A DNA stretch of 64,000 bases from JAPHTQ01 sp050299175 (GCA_050299175.1 JBNKVM010000049.1:1-64000); one strand, 5' to 3'. Shown: positions 13,830 to 22,813, numbered from the stretch's first letter. The notes: generated by a model not told the origin, from the sequence alone. A program made the numbers and translations.

Positions 13830-15704
13830 TTAGAAGACGATATTCAGCATAATCATCATCACAACCAGGAACATAACGGTCATGATGCTGCCAGCACGCA
13901 TGAAGTCCTTCACTCGATAACCCGCCGGTCCCATGATCAGGGCATTGACCTGGTGGGTTGGGATCAGGAAAGAGTTGGAGGTGGCGATGGCCACGGTGAG
14001 GGCGAAGACAGCCGGGTTGGCGTCGATGCCGTTGGTCTGGGCCGCCAGTGCGATGTTAACCGCCAGTGGCACCAGCAGGACGGTTGCGCCGACGTTGGAC
14101 ATTACCAGGGTAAAGAAGGTGGCGAGAATGGCGATGACGCCCTGCAGGATAAAGGGACTGACATTGCCGATAATCGCCAGAGTGCTTTTGGCGATCCATT
14201 CAGCCGTCCCCGTGGTTTCCACCGCAGCGCCGAGCGGGATCAGGCTGGCGAGCAGGAATACGGTTTTCCAGCTGACTGCCTCGTAGGCTTCGTCGATGGA
14301 TAGCACCCGAGTGAGGACCATACCTACCGCACCCGTGAGCAGGGCGACCGAGAGGAGCACATCGGTGAACAGCACCATTCCCAGGGCAATAACAAAGAAG
14401 GTCATGGCGTGCGGTACTTTCTGTGGCCGCAGTTCTTCGTGGGGGAAATCCTGAGTAACAACGAGGAAATCGTTGTGTTTTTTGTCGATGGCGGTGAGGT
14501 CTTCCCAGGTGCTGTGCTGGACCAGGGTATCGCCGCTCTGCAGTACGACTTCGCGTAGATCGTTGCGAATGGTGTCGTTACCACGATGAACCGCGAGAAT
14601 GTTCATACCGTAGGTATTACGCATGCGCAGATCACGCAGGCTTTTACCGACCAGACTGGAGTTAGGCGGAATAACCACTTCGGAAACCCCTGAACGGCTC
14701 TGGGTCAGTACCTCGGCGAAGACGGTAAGATGGTCGGAGACCTGCAGATCGTAGGTCTCGGCAAAAACCTTGACCGGGGATGCCGGTCCCATCAGTGCCA
14801 GCACTGAGCCGGCTTCAACCACAACATCCCGCGAAGGCGCTACCCGTGTACGGGTGCGGTCACGCATGGCGATGATCGAGACGGTGTGTTCCAGGTTGGA
14901 TTCCAGCTCCTCGATGGTCATATCCGCAAGACGGTTGCCGCCGGGGATGGTGACTTCAAAGATGTCTCCATCCAGGCCGTAGTGGTCACGGAAATACTTC
15001 AAGGTGTTGCCTGCACCGGAACTTTCCGTTTTGGTCGTGGGCAGGACGAAACGTCCGGCGATAACAAAATAGAGAATCCCCGTAGCCACCAGCGCGATGC
15101 CTACCGGGGTAACCGCGAACAGATCGAAGGTTTGCATCTGCTGAACTTCTGGCAGGGATTTGTTAGAGGTCAGAATCAGATCGTTAAGCAGAATGAGCGG
15201 ACTGGAACCGATCATGGTCATGGTGCCGCCAAGGATCGCGGTAAAACCCATCGGCATCAGCAGACGCGACATCGGCAGACCGGTGCGACCTGAGATACGG
15301 CTGACCACAGGCAGGAACAGGGCCGCGGCGCCGACGTTCTGCATGAAGCTGGAGATGAAGCCGACTGTGCCGGAGATCAGTGGAATGATGCGTCGCTCGG
15401 TAGTACCGCCGACCCGCAGAATAAATGAGGCCAGACGGCTCATCAGGCCGGTCTTGTCCAGTCCGGCGCCGATAATCATGACCGCGATAATCGAGATCAC
15501 CGCGTTACTGGAGAATCCGACGAATAGTTGGCGAGCGTCTACCAGCGAAGGCACCAGTGTGTCCGGAATGACGGTGGTCAAGCCCAGTAGCACCATAACC
15601 AGTACCGCGGCGACATCTACGCGCACCACTTCCGAGACAAAGAGATAGATGGTGAATGCCAGGATCCCCAATACCCACATCATCTCTGTTGTAAGTTCCG
15701 GCAC
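13830..15704 (-). CDS. SLC13/DASS-family permease with two TrkA-C domains
   Basis: This 624-residue inner-membrane transporter has an N-terminal helical half (about residues 1-210). Two RCK/TrkA-C regulatory domains follow in the middle: one with ADMTIEELESNLEHTVSIIAMRD, the other with VVIPPNSSLVGKSLRDLRMR. A C-terminal helical half contains SNVGATVLLVPLAVNIA. Family members carry dicarboxylates or sulfate with sodium. Its place next to the sox operon suggests sulfate or another sulfur anion, but substrate cannot be read from sequence. The start is GTG at 15704, preceded by GAGGTG. Confidence 0.85.
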   Translation of the reverse strand: MPELTTEMMWVLGILAFTIYLFVSEVVRVDVAAVLVMVLLGLTTVIPDTLVPSLVDARQLFVGFSSNAVISIIAVMIIGAGLDKTGLMSRLASFILRVGGTTERRIIPLISGTVGFISSFMQNVGAAALFLPVVSRISGRTGLPMSRLLMPMGFTAILGGTMTMIGSSPLILLNDLILTSNKSLPEVQQMQTFDLFAVTPVGIALVATGILYFVIAGRFVLPTTKTESSGAGNTLKYFRDHYGLDGDIFEVTIPGGNRLADMTIEELESNLEHTVSIIAMRDRTRTRVAPSRDVVVEAGSVLALMGPASPVKVFAETYDLQVSDHLTVFAEVLTQSRSGVSEVVIPPNSSLVGKSLRDLRMRNTYGMNILAVHRGNDTIRNDLREVVLQSGDTLVQHSTWEDLTAIDKKHNDFLVVTQDFPHEELRPQKVPHAMTFFVIALGMVLFTDVLLSVALLTGAVGMVLTRVLSIDEAYEAVSWKTVFLLASLIPLGAAVETTGTAEWIAKSTLAIIGNVSPFILQGVIAILATFFTLVMSNVGATVLLVPLAVNIALAAQTNGIDANPAVFALTVAIATSNSFLIPTHQVNALIMGPAGYRVKDFMRAGSIMTVMFLVVMMIMLNIVF

Positions 15705-15862
15705 AACGGCACCTCATGTAACTGTTTGGTTGGTAAGACTTATTACTTCTTTGTATAGAAGTAATAGATATTTTGTAAAAATTTTATCATAGCCATGCAC
15801 GGGAAAGGGATAAGAAAATATTTTGGCAAGCCCAAGCGGGTTTTCTATTGGTGGACAGGCAT

Positions 15863-15892
15863 AAAAAAACCCGGCGTGAGCCGGGCTTTTTT
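15863..15892. terminator. Terminator after soxA
   Basis: A CCCGGC/GCCGGG stem around GTGA has seven A residues on one side and six T residues on the other. It works for the leftward sox transcript, whose last stop codon is at 15912-15914. It could also stop rightward transcription. Confidence 0.85.
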
Positions 15893-15911
15893 GTACAGGC
15901 AGGAGACTGCG

Positions 15912-16748
15912 TTACTTACGAGTACTGGGAGCGTTGACGGTGATGCCGTTGCTCATGTAGGTCTCGAAGTATTCCAGTGCCTTGTACTCGTCGCTCTGTG
16001 CCTTGAACGGTTTGGCGCGTACCTGCTTGTTACAGCCGCCAAAGCGACGATGCATGGTGCCCAGACCATCCCACTTCAGGCGCCAGACCGGGAAGTGGCT
16101 CGGGTGGCCCAGGGCGGGGCTCAGGGTATCCGCGCGAACACGGTTACCGGCATTGTCGTAGTGGCAATTGGCACAGGAGAGGTTCAATTGACCACGTTTG
16201 GCATAGAAGTGACGCTTACCACGCTCATAGGCAGCCAGTGCACGCTTGTCGTTAGGGATAACGACATTCAGCTTTTTACCGTTTGAGGTGGACGCCATGT
16301 AGGCGGAAATAGCGGCGATGTCGCCCTTCTTCCAGCCCAGCGGCTTTTCGCCGTTTTTGACCCGGCACTCATTGATCTCACCCTCGAGGGTCTTGATCTG
16401 GCCACTTGTCTTGTCGAAGTAGGGGTAGTTCTGACGAATCCCCTTGCCGCCGTTAGGAAAACAGCTGGCGTAGGTTTTGCCGTTGGCGAATGGGGTTTTG
16501 AACAGCTTTTCCCCTTTGGCCAGTGCATCTTCATAGGGAGGGAACTCCTCGATCGCTTCCCAGGAAGAACGTGCATCGGCGTTGATGGCGTAGACACCGT
16601 TCTGGTACTCATTCAGCGGAATACCCGGGAATCGTTTCATGAAATGCTCACGAAATTCCTTGAGGTCTCCCGCAGGTGTCGCTTGGGCAGCTGTGGGCAG
16701 GCCTACCAAGAGGGCGGCCAGCGTCGCTGTTAAGGCGAATATGCGCAT
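15912..16748 (-). CDS. soxA: Sulfur oxidation c-type cytochrome SoxA (monohaem)
   Basis: SoxA, with SoxX, oxidatively couples thiosulfate to the carrier cysteine of SoxY in the periplasm. The 278-residue protein has a signal peptide (about 1-23) and one haem site, CANCH at 192-196. The active-site cysteine is C239 in RRFGGCNKQ. In dihaem SoxA a second haem motif lies in the N-terminal domain. Here that region reads ASCFPNGGKG, with C96 and probably C128 forming a disulfide instead, so this is the monohaem form. It is the last gene of soxXYZA, 57 bp after soxZ, with a terminator just beyond. Confidence 0.96.
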   Translation of the reverse strand: MRIFALTATLAALLVGLPTAAQATPAGDLKEFREHFMKRFPGIPLNEYQNGVYAINADARSSWEAIEEFPPYEDALAKGEKLFKTPFANGKTYASCFPNGGKGIRQNYPYFDKTSGQIKTLEGEINECRVKNGEKPLGWKKGDIAAISAYMASTSNGKKLNVVIPNDKRALAAYERGKRHFYAKRGQLNLSCANCHYDNAGNRVRADTLSPALGHPSHFPVWRLKWDGLGTMHRRFGGCNKQVRAKPFKAQSDEYKALEYFETYMSNGITVNAPSTRK

Positions 16749-16805
16749 GTTATTTTGCTCCTTACATCAGGAAAGTAGTGGTGCAAACAGTCGTGATCGG
16801 TCCGA

Positions 16806-17120
16806 TTACTTGATAACGGAATCGGCAGCGTCACTGTTACCCATGTTGTCCTTCCAGCTCAGCTTGAATTTGTCGCCTTTCTTGGCGCCGCTGAATGAGA
16901 AAGACAGGTAGGGGTTTGCGGAAACGGCGGTGCCCCAGTTTGCGTTCATAACAGTTTTACCGTTGTGCTCGCAGTTCACTTCCTGAATGAAATGGGCCGG
17001 GATGACCTTGCCGGTCTTCTTGTCCTTACGCAGGCCGGTTTCCATTACGTGCTTGATCAGTGCTTTTACTTCGCATGTACCGCCCTTCATTCTGGCGCGG
17101 ATTTTGATTGACTTAGCCAT
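16806..17120 (-). CDS. soxZ: Sulfur carrier complex subunit SoxZ
   Basis: The 104-residue protein forms the periplasmic SoxYZ heterodimer that carries sulfur intermediates. The sequence is typical of SoxZ: IKIRARMKGGTCEVKALIKH at the start, PAHFIQEVNCEHNGK in the middle and a C-terminal WKDNMGNSDAADSVIK. It has no signal peptide, which is normal because SoxZ crosses the membrane bound to the Tat substrate SoxY. It sits 51 bp after soxY. Confidence 0.97.
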   Translation of the reverse strand: MAKSIKIRARMKGGTCEVKALIKHVMETGLRKDKKTGKVIPAHFIQEVNCEHNGKTVMNANWGTAVSANPYLSFSFSGAKKGDKFKLSWKDNMGNSDAADSVIK

Positions 17121-17171
17121 TGTTTATTTCTCCAAACTCAAATCTCTTGAAAGGGAAGTCCCGGGCTTCGT

Positions 17172-17642
17172 TTAGCCGCCACAGCCACCGATGGTGACCT
17201 TGACTTCCTTGCGGGCGCTGTAAAGTTTGCCGCCTGCCTTCACTACCGCGATGACATTGGAGCTTTCACCCATTTTGATACGAGTGGAGATCATGCCATC
17301 TGCCTTGCTGGACAGATTGAAACTGGCAACCAGCGGCGTACGGTTCTTCTCAGAGAGAATGGTAATTGATTCAACCTTGGACAGGGTGGTGGTAACGGTA
17401 ACCGGTACCACGGCGCCATTTTCAGCAATATCGGGAGCGTCGACCTTGATGTCGTTGCTGCCTGGTGCGAGATCGGTGCCAAACAGGCCGGACATGGCTT
17501 CATTGACACTGGTTGCCTCGAAGGCGGACTTTGGCCATGCGGCAAGCACCTGGCGTGGAGTAATCAGTCCGGCGCCAACAGCAACGGCAACGGCGCTGCT
17601 GGCAAGGGTGCCTTTAAGAAAAACTCGGCGTTTCATGTTCAC
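17172..17642 (-). CDS. soxY: Thiosulfate carrier protein SoxY
   Basis: SoxY binds sulfur intermediates on the cysteine of its mobile C-terminal arm. The 156-residue protein has a twin-arginine signal (RRVFLKG, residues 5-11, then a hydrophobic stretch to about 34) and ends in GGCGG, the invariant carrier motif. The rest is the usual immunoglobulin-like beta domain. It lies between soxX and soxZ in a single operon. Nothing is odd about length or motif. Confidence 0.97.
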   Translation of the reverse strand: MNMKRRVFLKGTLASSAVAVAVGAGLITPRQVLAAWPKSAFEATSVNEAMSGLFGTDLAPGSNDIKVDAPDIAENGAVVPVTVTTTLSKVESITILSEKNRTPLVASFNLSSKADGMISTRIKMGESSNVIAVVKAGGKLYSARKEVKVTIGGCGG

Positions 17643-17686
17643 AGTAAACTCCTTAACAAAAACATTCGCAGAACCAGCGAAGACGA

Positions 17687-18058
17687 TTAAAGGGAATAAA
17701 CGAATTCAACCACTTTGTCGATTTCCGCCTCGGTCAATATTTCGTGACGACCGAAGGGAGGCATCATGCTGTTGGGGTTGTTCCGGGTTGAGTCCCAAAT
17801 CTGCGAGCGCAGTTTGGTCTTGTCCGGAAAACGTGTCTGCATTGCCACCAGCGGCGGGCCGATGTTGCCCGGCAGATCGCCGCCTTCGATTTGGTGACAG
17901 GCGAGGCAGTTACCCTTCTTGCGGTCAAAAGCGATTTTTTTACCTTGGTCAATCACACTTTGGTCTGCTGCGTTAGCCAGTTGGGGGGATAGGCTCAGGG
18001 CACCGAGAACGGTGGCGAGAGCGCCTGCTGTGGTTATAAGTCGTGCGGTTAGCCGCAT
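17687..18058 (-). CDS. soxX: Sulfur oxidation c-type cytochrome SoxX
   Basis: This small periplasmic monohaem cytochrome is the electron acceptor partner of SoxA. It has 123 residues, a signal peptide ending at about A30, haem site CLACH (51-55) and a likely distal methionine ligand at M98 or M99 (SMMPPFGRHEIL). The ATG has a strong ribosome binding site, TAGGAGGAAG. It is the first gene of soxXYZA. The 275-bp upstream gap carries a small dyad, CCTGA-CAA-TCAGG at 18191-18203, which could be a regulator site; no strong sigma-70 promoter was found. Confidence 0.95.
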   Translation of the reverse strand: MRLTARLITTAGALATVLGALSLSPQLANAADQSVIDQGKKIAFDRKKGNCLACHQIEGGDLPGNIGPPLVAMQTRFPDKTKLRSQIWDSTRNNPNSMMPPFGRHEILTEAEIDKVVEFVYSL

Positions 18059-18333
18059 TGCTTCCTCCTAAGAATGAATTATGCGATTTCGATAGCAGTG
18101 TTAATAACAAGTGGTGCAATAAACAGCCCTGCTATACGGGTACTTCATTATGCTGCCATCCTTAGTCATGACCAGATATGACAAAACATACCTGACAATC
18201 AGGACAGGTCTAAGAATACCCAACGGGAGGGGGAACGCAATAGCCCAAAAGGAAAAAGTCTATATGTTTTAGTATATTAGGAAAAATGAATAAACCCGAG
18301 TTGTGGACTTTGTTAAACCCCCACTTACGGTAT

Positions 18334-19797
18334 TTAGAGGCTGGATCGCTCCCTGATGAGCTCCATTTCCTCGGTAATTTGTTTAATTCGCGCATCGATG
18401 CGCAGGGCAAAATAGTGCGGTAGATTCGGCAGTCGTTTGGCACTATTGAGCTGGTCCAGGGCGCTGTGGGGCTCGTGGATCAGGTAGTAATACTCTGCCC
18501 TGGCCAGATGTGAGGCCGCCATATTCCCATCCTGCGCTTCCAGATCCGCTTTTAGCTGGTAGGCCTCGGCATGGGGTTGCTTACGGATCAATTGTTCCAG
18601 CAGTTCGCGGGCCTCGGCATTCCGTTTGAGGGCGATCTGAGTCTTTGCCAGCGCCAGGGTGAGTAGCGGATTGCCGGGATACTGGCGTAAGCCCTTGCGA
18701 TAGAGGGTGATTGCGCCCTGTTCGTTATTCTGTGAGCTTTCGAGTTCGGCCAGGCTGTAGATATAGGCGATGCGATCCGGATGATCGCGTAACAGTTTCT
18801 CCAGCGCGGCTCTTGCCGTGTCTGGCCTTCCCTGATGTTGCTGTATCAGTGCCTGCAGGTAGCGGTGCGCTTCCTGTTGTAGCGTGCTTTGCGGTTTTTC
18901 CGTTTTAACCATACGTTCGAGACTATCCACCGAGGCTGCTGTGAGCACCCGCAGGCGGGCCTTGGCTAACAAATAGTGAATAGAATCTTCCCGGCGAGGA
19001 TTGCGGAACTGTCTTGCACGATCCTCTGCCTCTGCGATACGACTGGTGGTAACCGGGTGGGTACGTAGAAACTCGGGTACACCAGCGCCGTAGTAGCGTG
19101 TTTCGTCCTGCAGCCGGGCAAAGAAGCTGCCCATACCCTGTGGATTGTAGCCAGCCGAGGAGAGGAGCTGGATGCCGATGAAGTCGGCCTCTTTTTCATG
19201 GGCGCGGCTGAAATCGAGCTGCATCTGTGTTGCTCCACCGATGGAGGCGGCAAAGGCAGCATTGGCAATCTGTGGATCTCCCGCGCCGAGTAATATGGCG
19301 GCGATAACCGCCGCGGTGAGCGGCAGATTCATCTGGTTGGCTTTTTCCACACTGCGTGCAATGTGATGCTGGGTAACATGGGAAATTTCGTGAGCAATAA
19401 CCCCGGCCAGTTCACTCTCTGACTGGCTGGCGAGGATTAGCCCTGCATTGATGCCGATGTGCCCGCCAGGCATGGCGAAGGCGTTGACGTTAGGGTCTTT
19501 GAGGACGAAAAACTGGAATCGGTTTTGACGGGTTGCTGCGATTGATCCGATAGCTTGTCCCAACCCCTGTACATATTCACTAATGATAGGGTCATTGAGC
19601 AGGGCGCCACTGTGAATCAACTGATTCATCATTTCTCTGTCGATTTGCAGTTCATCCTCGCGGGTAAGCAGCGTGGCGGAACTGTCACTGATTTCAGGGA
19701 GATCGCTGCCACCTACACGGGCCTCGGCAATGGATATTTGCTGTCCACAGAGGGCAAGGCAGAGAAGCATGCTCAGGTGTTTGCTATATTTCTTCAT
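18334..19797 (-). CDS. bepA: M48 metalloprotease with TPR domain (BepA/YfgC family)
   Basis: This periplasmic protease and chaperone helps assemble or degrade outer-membrane beta-barrel and LPS-transport proteins. The 487-residue product has a signal peptide (about 1-26) and the zinc motif HEISH at 136-140, with the third ligand in a later SRAHEKEADFIG block. The C-terminal half (about 280-487) is made of TPR-like helical repeats. It is divergent from tusA; as I recall, an M48 protease gene also neighbours a tusA-like gene in Pseudomonas, so this order is conserved beyond sulfur oxidisers. Confidence 0.9.
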   Translation of the reverse strand: MKKYSKHLSMLLCLALCGQQISIAEARVGGSDLPEISDSSATLLTREDELQIDREMMNQLIHSGALLNDPIISEYVQGLGQAIGSIAATRQNRFQFFVLKDPNVNAFAMPGGHIGINAGLILASQSESELAGVIAHEISHVTQHHIARSVEKANQMNLPLTAAVIAAILLGAGDPQIANAAFAASIGGATQMQLDFSRAHEKEADFIGIQLLSSAGYNPQGMGSFFARLQDETRYYGAGVPEFLRTHPVTTSRIAEAEDRARQFRNPRREDSIHYLLAKARLRVLTAASVDSLERMVKTEKPQSTLQQEAHRYLQALIQQHQGRPDTARAALEKLLRDHPDRIAYIYSLAELESSQNNEQGAITLYRKGLRQYPGNPLLTLALAKTQIALKRNAEARELLEQLIRKQPHAEAYQLKADLEAQDGNMAASHLARAEYYYLIHEPHSALDQLNSAKRLPNLPHYFALRIDARIKQITEEMELIRERSSL

Positions 19798-20170
19798 CAG
19801 TTAGTGCTAGTGAATGATTGAATATCAAGTTGGCTATAGATCGTGGCTGCAACTTCGACACTACATCATATAGGAAGTTTTACTTTGGCTCTGCGAAGAA
19901 TCGTGCGGCCATGTGTTCCTGGCCTGGCGGATGGATTCTTTAAAATTTCTGCCACGACGGCCTTTTGTAACCCATTGAAATATAATGTGTTGCAAGAATA
20001 TCTTTACTGCAAGTGACTCTGATTTGAGGGCGATGTGAAGCAGGCTGAAGGGTTGCTTTCGATCATGAGTTAGCATATAAGTGCACGGCGGAATTCTAAT
20101 TTTCCATGAACCGGGTGCGTCTTTCGGGGTACTCGGTCACTATTCAGCAAAACTCATTGGGAGAGAGAAC
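19798..20170. other. Divergent intergenic region between bepA and tusA
   Basis: This 373-bp spacer holds no supported gene. It contains the probable tusA promoter at 20053-20081 and a leader of about 80 nt. A short minus-strand open frame (19861-20076) has no recognisable product and no good ribosome binding site, and I regard it as chance. Confidence 0.6.
20053..20081 (+). promoter_or_regulatory. Probable sigma-70 promoter of tusA-dsrE2
   Basis: TTGCTT (20053-20058) and TATAAG (20076-20081) are separated by exactly 17 bp. The site is about 90 bp upstream of the tusA start codon. It is the best match in this spacer on the plus strand. Confidence 0.5.
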
Positions 20171-20401
20171 ATGGCAAATTTTGATCAAGAACTCGATGCA
20201 TCCGGCCTGAACTGCCCGCTGCCGATCCTGCGCGCGAAGAAAACTCTGGGTGGTATGGAAGCTGGTCAGGTACTGCGTATTATTGCTACCGACCCGGGTT
20301 CAGTTAAAGACTTTGAAGCGTTTGCCAAGCAAACCGGCAACGAGCTGATGGAATCTGGTGAAGAAGGCGGCAAGTTCGTTTTCATGATCAAGAAGTCCTG
20401 A
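20171..20401 (+). CDS. tusA: Sulfurtransferase TusA
   Basis: The 76-residue cytosolic sulfur carrier has the invariant LNCPLPILRAKK motif; C15 is the persulfide-bearing cysteine. In sulfur oxidisers TusA is a hub that passes sulfane sulfur from rhodanese and DsrE2 to the Dsr or Hdr oxidation machinery. Here it lies 45 bp before a dsrE2-type gene, the usual pairing. The frame is open 30 codons upstream, but GGGAGAGAGA just before the ATG at 20171 fixes the start. A terminator follows dsrE2, so the two form one unit. Confidence 0.95.
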   Translation: MANFDQELDASGLNCPLPILRAKKTLGGMEAGQVLRIIATDPGSVKDFEAFAKQTGNELMESGEEGGKFVFMIKKS

Positions 20402-20446
20402 GACTTCTCGTTGTCACTACCACATATTTAAATGGGGGAAGACCCA

Positions 20447-20917
20447 ATGTCAGATCAGAAAAAACTGGCGATCATTGCGACCAAGGGTACCCTGGATTGG
20501 GCGTATCCGCCTTTCATCCTGGCGTCCACTGCGGCAGCACTGGGTTATGAAGTACAGATATTCTGGACCTTCTATGGTCTGCAGTGCCTGAAAAAAGACC
20601 TGAACCTTCAGGTTACCTCTCTGGGTAATCCGGGTATGCCGATGCCCATGCCCATGCCGGTACTGCTGCAGGCACTGCCCGGTATGCAGGGCATGATGAC
20701 ATCCATGATGAAGGCTAAGATGAAAAAGAAAGGCGTTGCCAGTGTTGCAGACCTGCGTGAGCTGTGCGTCGAAGCCGATGTCAAAATGATTGCCTGCCAG
20801 ATGACAGTCGATCTGTTCGACATGAACCCCGGTGATTTCATTGATGGCGTTGAATTCGGCGGTGCCGCAACGTTCTTCGAGTTTGCCGGAGAAGCGGATA
20901 TCACTCTTTACATTTGA
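20447..20917 (+). CDS. DsrE2-like sulfurtransferase (DsrE/F superfamily)
   Basis: This 156-residue protein of the DsrE/F/H-like superfamily has the DsrE2 pattern. It has the LAIIATKGTLDWAYPPFILASTAA-type N-terminus (given here in outline), a cysteine at C47 (YGLQCLKKDL) and two later cysteines, C107 and C117; C117 in the MIACQMTVDLF block is the usual reactive one. It probably relays sulfane sulfur to or from TusA at the membrane. Residues 63-95 are unusually rich in methionine, with an in-frame Pro-Met tandem (GMPMPMPMPV). A GGGGGAAG site fixes the ATG at 20447. Confidence 0.88.
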   Translation: MSDQKKLAIIATKGTLDWAYPPFILASTAAALGYEVQIFWTFYGLQCLKKDLNLQVTSLGNPGMPMPMPMPVLLQALPGMQGMMTSMMKAKMKKKGVASVADLRELCVEADVKMIACQMTVDLFDMNPGDFIDGVEFGGAATFFEFAGEADITLYI

Positions 20918-20932
20918 GTGGCAGACGCAACG

Positions 20933-20965
20933 AAAAAAAATCCTCCGGACGGAGGATTTTTTTTG
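20933..20965 (+). terminator. Terminator of tusA-dsrE2
   Basis: A seven-base-pair TCCTCCG/CGGAGGA stem is flanked by eight A residues on the left and eight T residues on the right. It lies 16 bp after the dsrE2 stop codon and can act in both directions. Confidence 0.9.
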
Positions 20966-21175
20966 TCCGTGTAAAAAGGACATAAACAGACGACAAAAAA
21001 AAATGATGGCCCTATACGAATTTTGAGTGTAAAGACGGGAACTTATCGAACGGCCATGAGCGCATTTTTTAACCTATTGTTTTACTTGGACTAATGTGTT
21101 CTACATAAGTCAATCATGATTAACTTATGTGCTTAACTTATTGAAATATAAACATAAAATCATCGTTTCCATTTC

Positions 21176-21204
21176 TTGACATGTTTCTCTGTCGCCCATA
21201 TCGT
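21176..21204 (+). promoter_or_regulatory. Probable sigma-70 promoter of the fadL-type gene
   Basis: A consensus -35, TTGACA (21176-21181), and TATCGT (21199-21204) are spaced by 17 bp. The expected transcript would have a leader of about 85 nt that includes the inverted repeat near 21215-21229 and the AAGGAG ribosome binding site. Confidence 0.6.
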
Positions 21205-21297
21205 GCTGTCAATGTGACGTCAAGTCACCGTACTAGTAGAACAATTCTCAAATACACAGGACATCCTGCCTCGCGCTGTCTTTAAGGAGTGGTCACT

Positions 21298-22776
21298 ATG
21301 AAACATACCAAGCACCTACTGGCTGTTGCTGTCTCACTGGCAATTACTTCCCCCGCTGCATTCGCCACCAACGGCATGAACCTGGAAGGCTACGGCCCCA
21401 TTGCCACAGGCATGGGCGGCGCTTCCATGGCTTATGACAACGGTACCGCGGCGATGATGAATAATCCGGCGACCATCGGCCTTGCTGAAGAGGACGGTAA
21501 TCGTCTTGATGTGGCATGGGGTTTTCTTGGGCCAGATGTTAAGTCTTCAGCAATGGGTACAAACTGGGATTCCAAATCCAACGCTTTCAACATGCCAGCT
21601 GTTGGGTGGGCACAAAAGAAAGACAGACTGACTATCGGTGCAGGGGCATTTGCTCAAGGCGGTATGGGTACTGAATATAAAGCGACTTCACCTGGAGCTG
21701 CCTTCATGTTTGTTCCAAATGGAAGTGCGCCGACAGGCCATCCAATGGGCGGCAGCTTTACCACTCTTACCGATGCGAGTGCCAGTAGCGACGCAGCAAC
21801 CATTCAAGGTTGGGAAGAGATGTCCGAGGTTGGTGTAATGCGTGTTCTGGTTCCGGTCAGCTACGAGGTTGATAACAAGCTGAATATTGGTGGCAGCATC
21901 GATTTCGTGCGCGCAACCATGGATCTGAAGATGGTCATGACCGGTGCGATGATGGCCGACATGATGGGGGCACAGACAATTGGCGTTATGTCTCCAGACG
22001 CTACTATGGGAGGTACTTTGCAAGGGATAGTACTTGGCGGGGGTGACATCTATGGTGGCCAAATGGATTTTGCTGACAACAACCCCTATGGTGGCGCAAC
22101 AGAAGGTACTGGTTTTGCTGGGAAAATCGGTTTTACCTACAAAGTTAATGACAAAGTTACTGTCGGTGGCAGCTACCATAGCGAAACCAGCCTTGGTGAT
22201 CTCAGTGGCAATGCTACTTTCAATCTTGCCGTAAATGATGCAGGCGACTCGCTAGGTATGGGGGGGGGAGATCTCATCCTACCCATCTCAGGCAAGGTTA
22301 AGGTCAAGGATTTCCAATGGCCTGCGACAATTGCGCTGGGCGTCTCAGTACAGGCAACACCTCAGTTAATGGTGGTTGCTGATGTTAAACAGATGAACTG
22401 GTCTTCGGTTATGAAAGACTTCAAGATGAGTTTTGATGCAGGCGTCATGGGTAGCATGGACATGCTGATGTATCAAAACTGGAAAGATCAAACTGCATTC
22501 CAGTTGGGCGCCAGCTATCAGGTAAACAATGAGTTTGTCGTGCGTGCTGGCGCAAACGTTGCAAATAATCCTATACCGAATAGCACGCTACACTACCTTT
22601 TCCCGGCTATTGTGGAAAATCACTATACTGCTGGTTTCGGTTATGAAGTTACCCCGGCTGATGATATCAACTTCTCATTGACCTATGCGCCAGAAGTGTC
22701 GACCACAAACGATATGGGCTTAGAGATCAAGCATGCTCAAACCAACTGGCAGCTGATGTACAGCCACAGCTTCTAA
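21298..22776 (+). CDS. FadL/TodX-family outer-membrane transport protein
   Basis: The 492-residue product has a signal peptide ending at about A23. The mature start is FadL-like: TNGMNLEGYGPIATGMGGAS, then an NNPATIG block at about 55-61. The C-terminus ends in an aromatic residue (YSHSF), as outer-membrane barrels do. FadL proteins let hydrophobic compounds through the outer membrane. In sulfur bacteria with no evident fatty-acid diet, the substrate may be another hydrophobic compound, which is speculation. The ATG at 21298 is chosen because AAGGAG lies 8 nt upstream; the GTG at 21289 does not fit that spacing. A terminator follows at 22814. Confidence 0.88.
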   Translation: MKHTKHLLAVAVSLAITSPAAFATNGMNLEGYGPIATGMGGASMAYDNGTAAMMNNPATIGLAEEDGNRLDVAWGFLGPDVKSSAMGTNWDSKSNAFNMPAVGWAQKKDRLTIGAGAFAQGGMGTEYKATSPGAAFMFVPNGSAPTGHPMGGSFTTLTDASASSDAATIQGWEEMSEVGVMRVLVPVSYEVDNKLNIGGSIDFVRATMDLKMVMTGAMMADMMGAQTIGVMSPDATMGGTLQGIVLGGGDIYGGQMDFADNNPYGGATEGTGFAGKIGFTYKVNDKVTVGGSYHSETSLGDLSGNATFNLAVNDAGDSLGMGGGDLILPISGKVKVKDFQWPATIALGVSVQATPQLMVVADVKQMNWSSVMKDFKMSFDAGVMGSMDMLMYQNWKDQTAFQLGASYQVNNEFVVRAGANVANNPIPNSTLHYLFPAIVENHYTAGFGYEVTPADDINFSLTYAPEVSTTNDMGLEIKHAQTNWQLMYSHSF

Positions 22777-22813
22777 AGCTAATATAGTTGCCGTTGCATA
22801 ATGGCTGATACAC

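Larger units (their letters stand above)
20918..21297. other. Intergenic region before the FadL-type gene
   Basis: This 380-bp spacer starts with the terminator of tusA-dsrE2 (20933-20965). It continues as AT-rich sequence without a gene and contains a good sigma-70 promoter (21176-21204). An inverted repeat, GTGAC-GTCAA-GTCAC, lies near 21215-21229 downstream of the promoter and could be an operator. Confidence 0.6.

Noticed and set aside
15795..16286. Plus-strand frame crossing the terminator and soxA
   Set aside because: It passes through a terminator hairpin and antisense to soxA; no family resemblance.
19861..20076. 71-codon minus-strand frame between bepA and tusA
   Set aside because: No ribosome binding site, no recognisable product, and it overlaps the likely tusA promoter.
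20629..20660. Short ATGCCC repeats as a CRISPR-like or regulatory repeat
   Set aside because: They are in frame within the dsrE2-like gene, encode Met-Pro and have no spacers.
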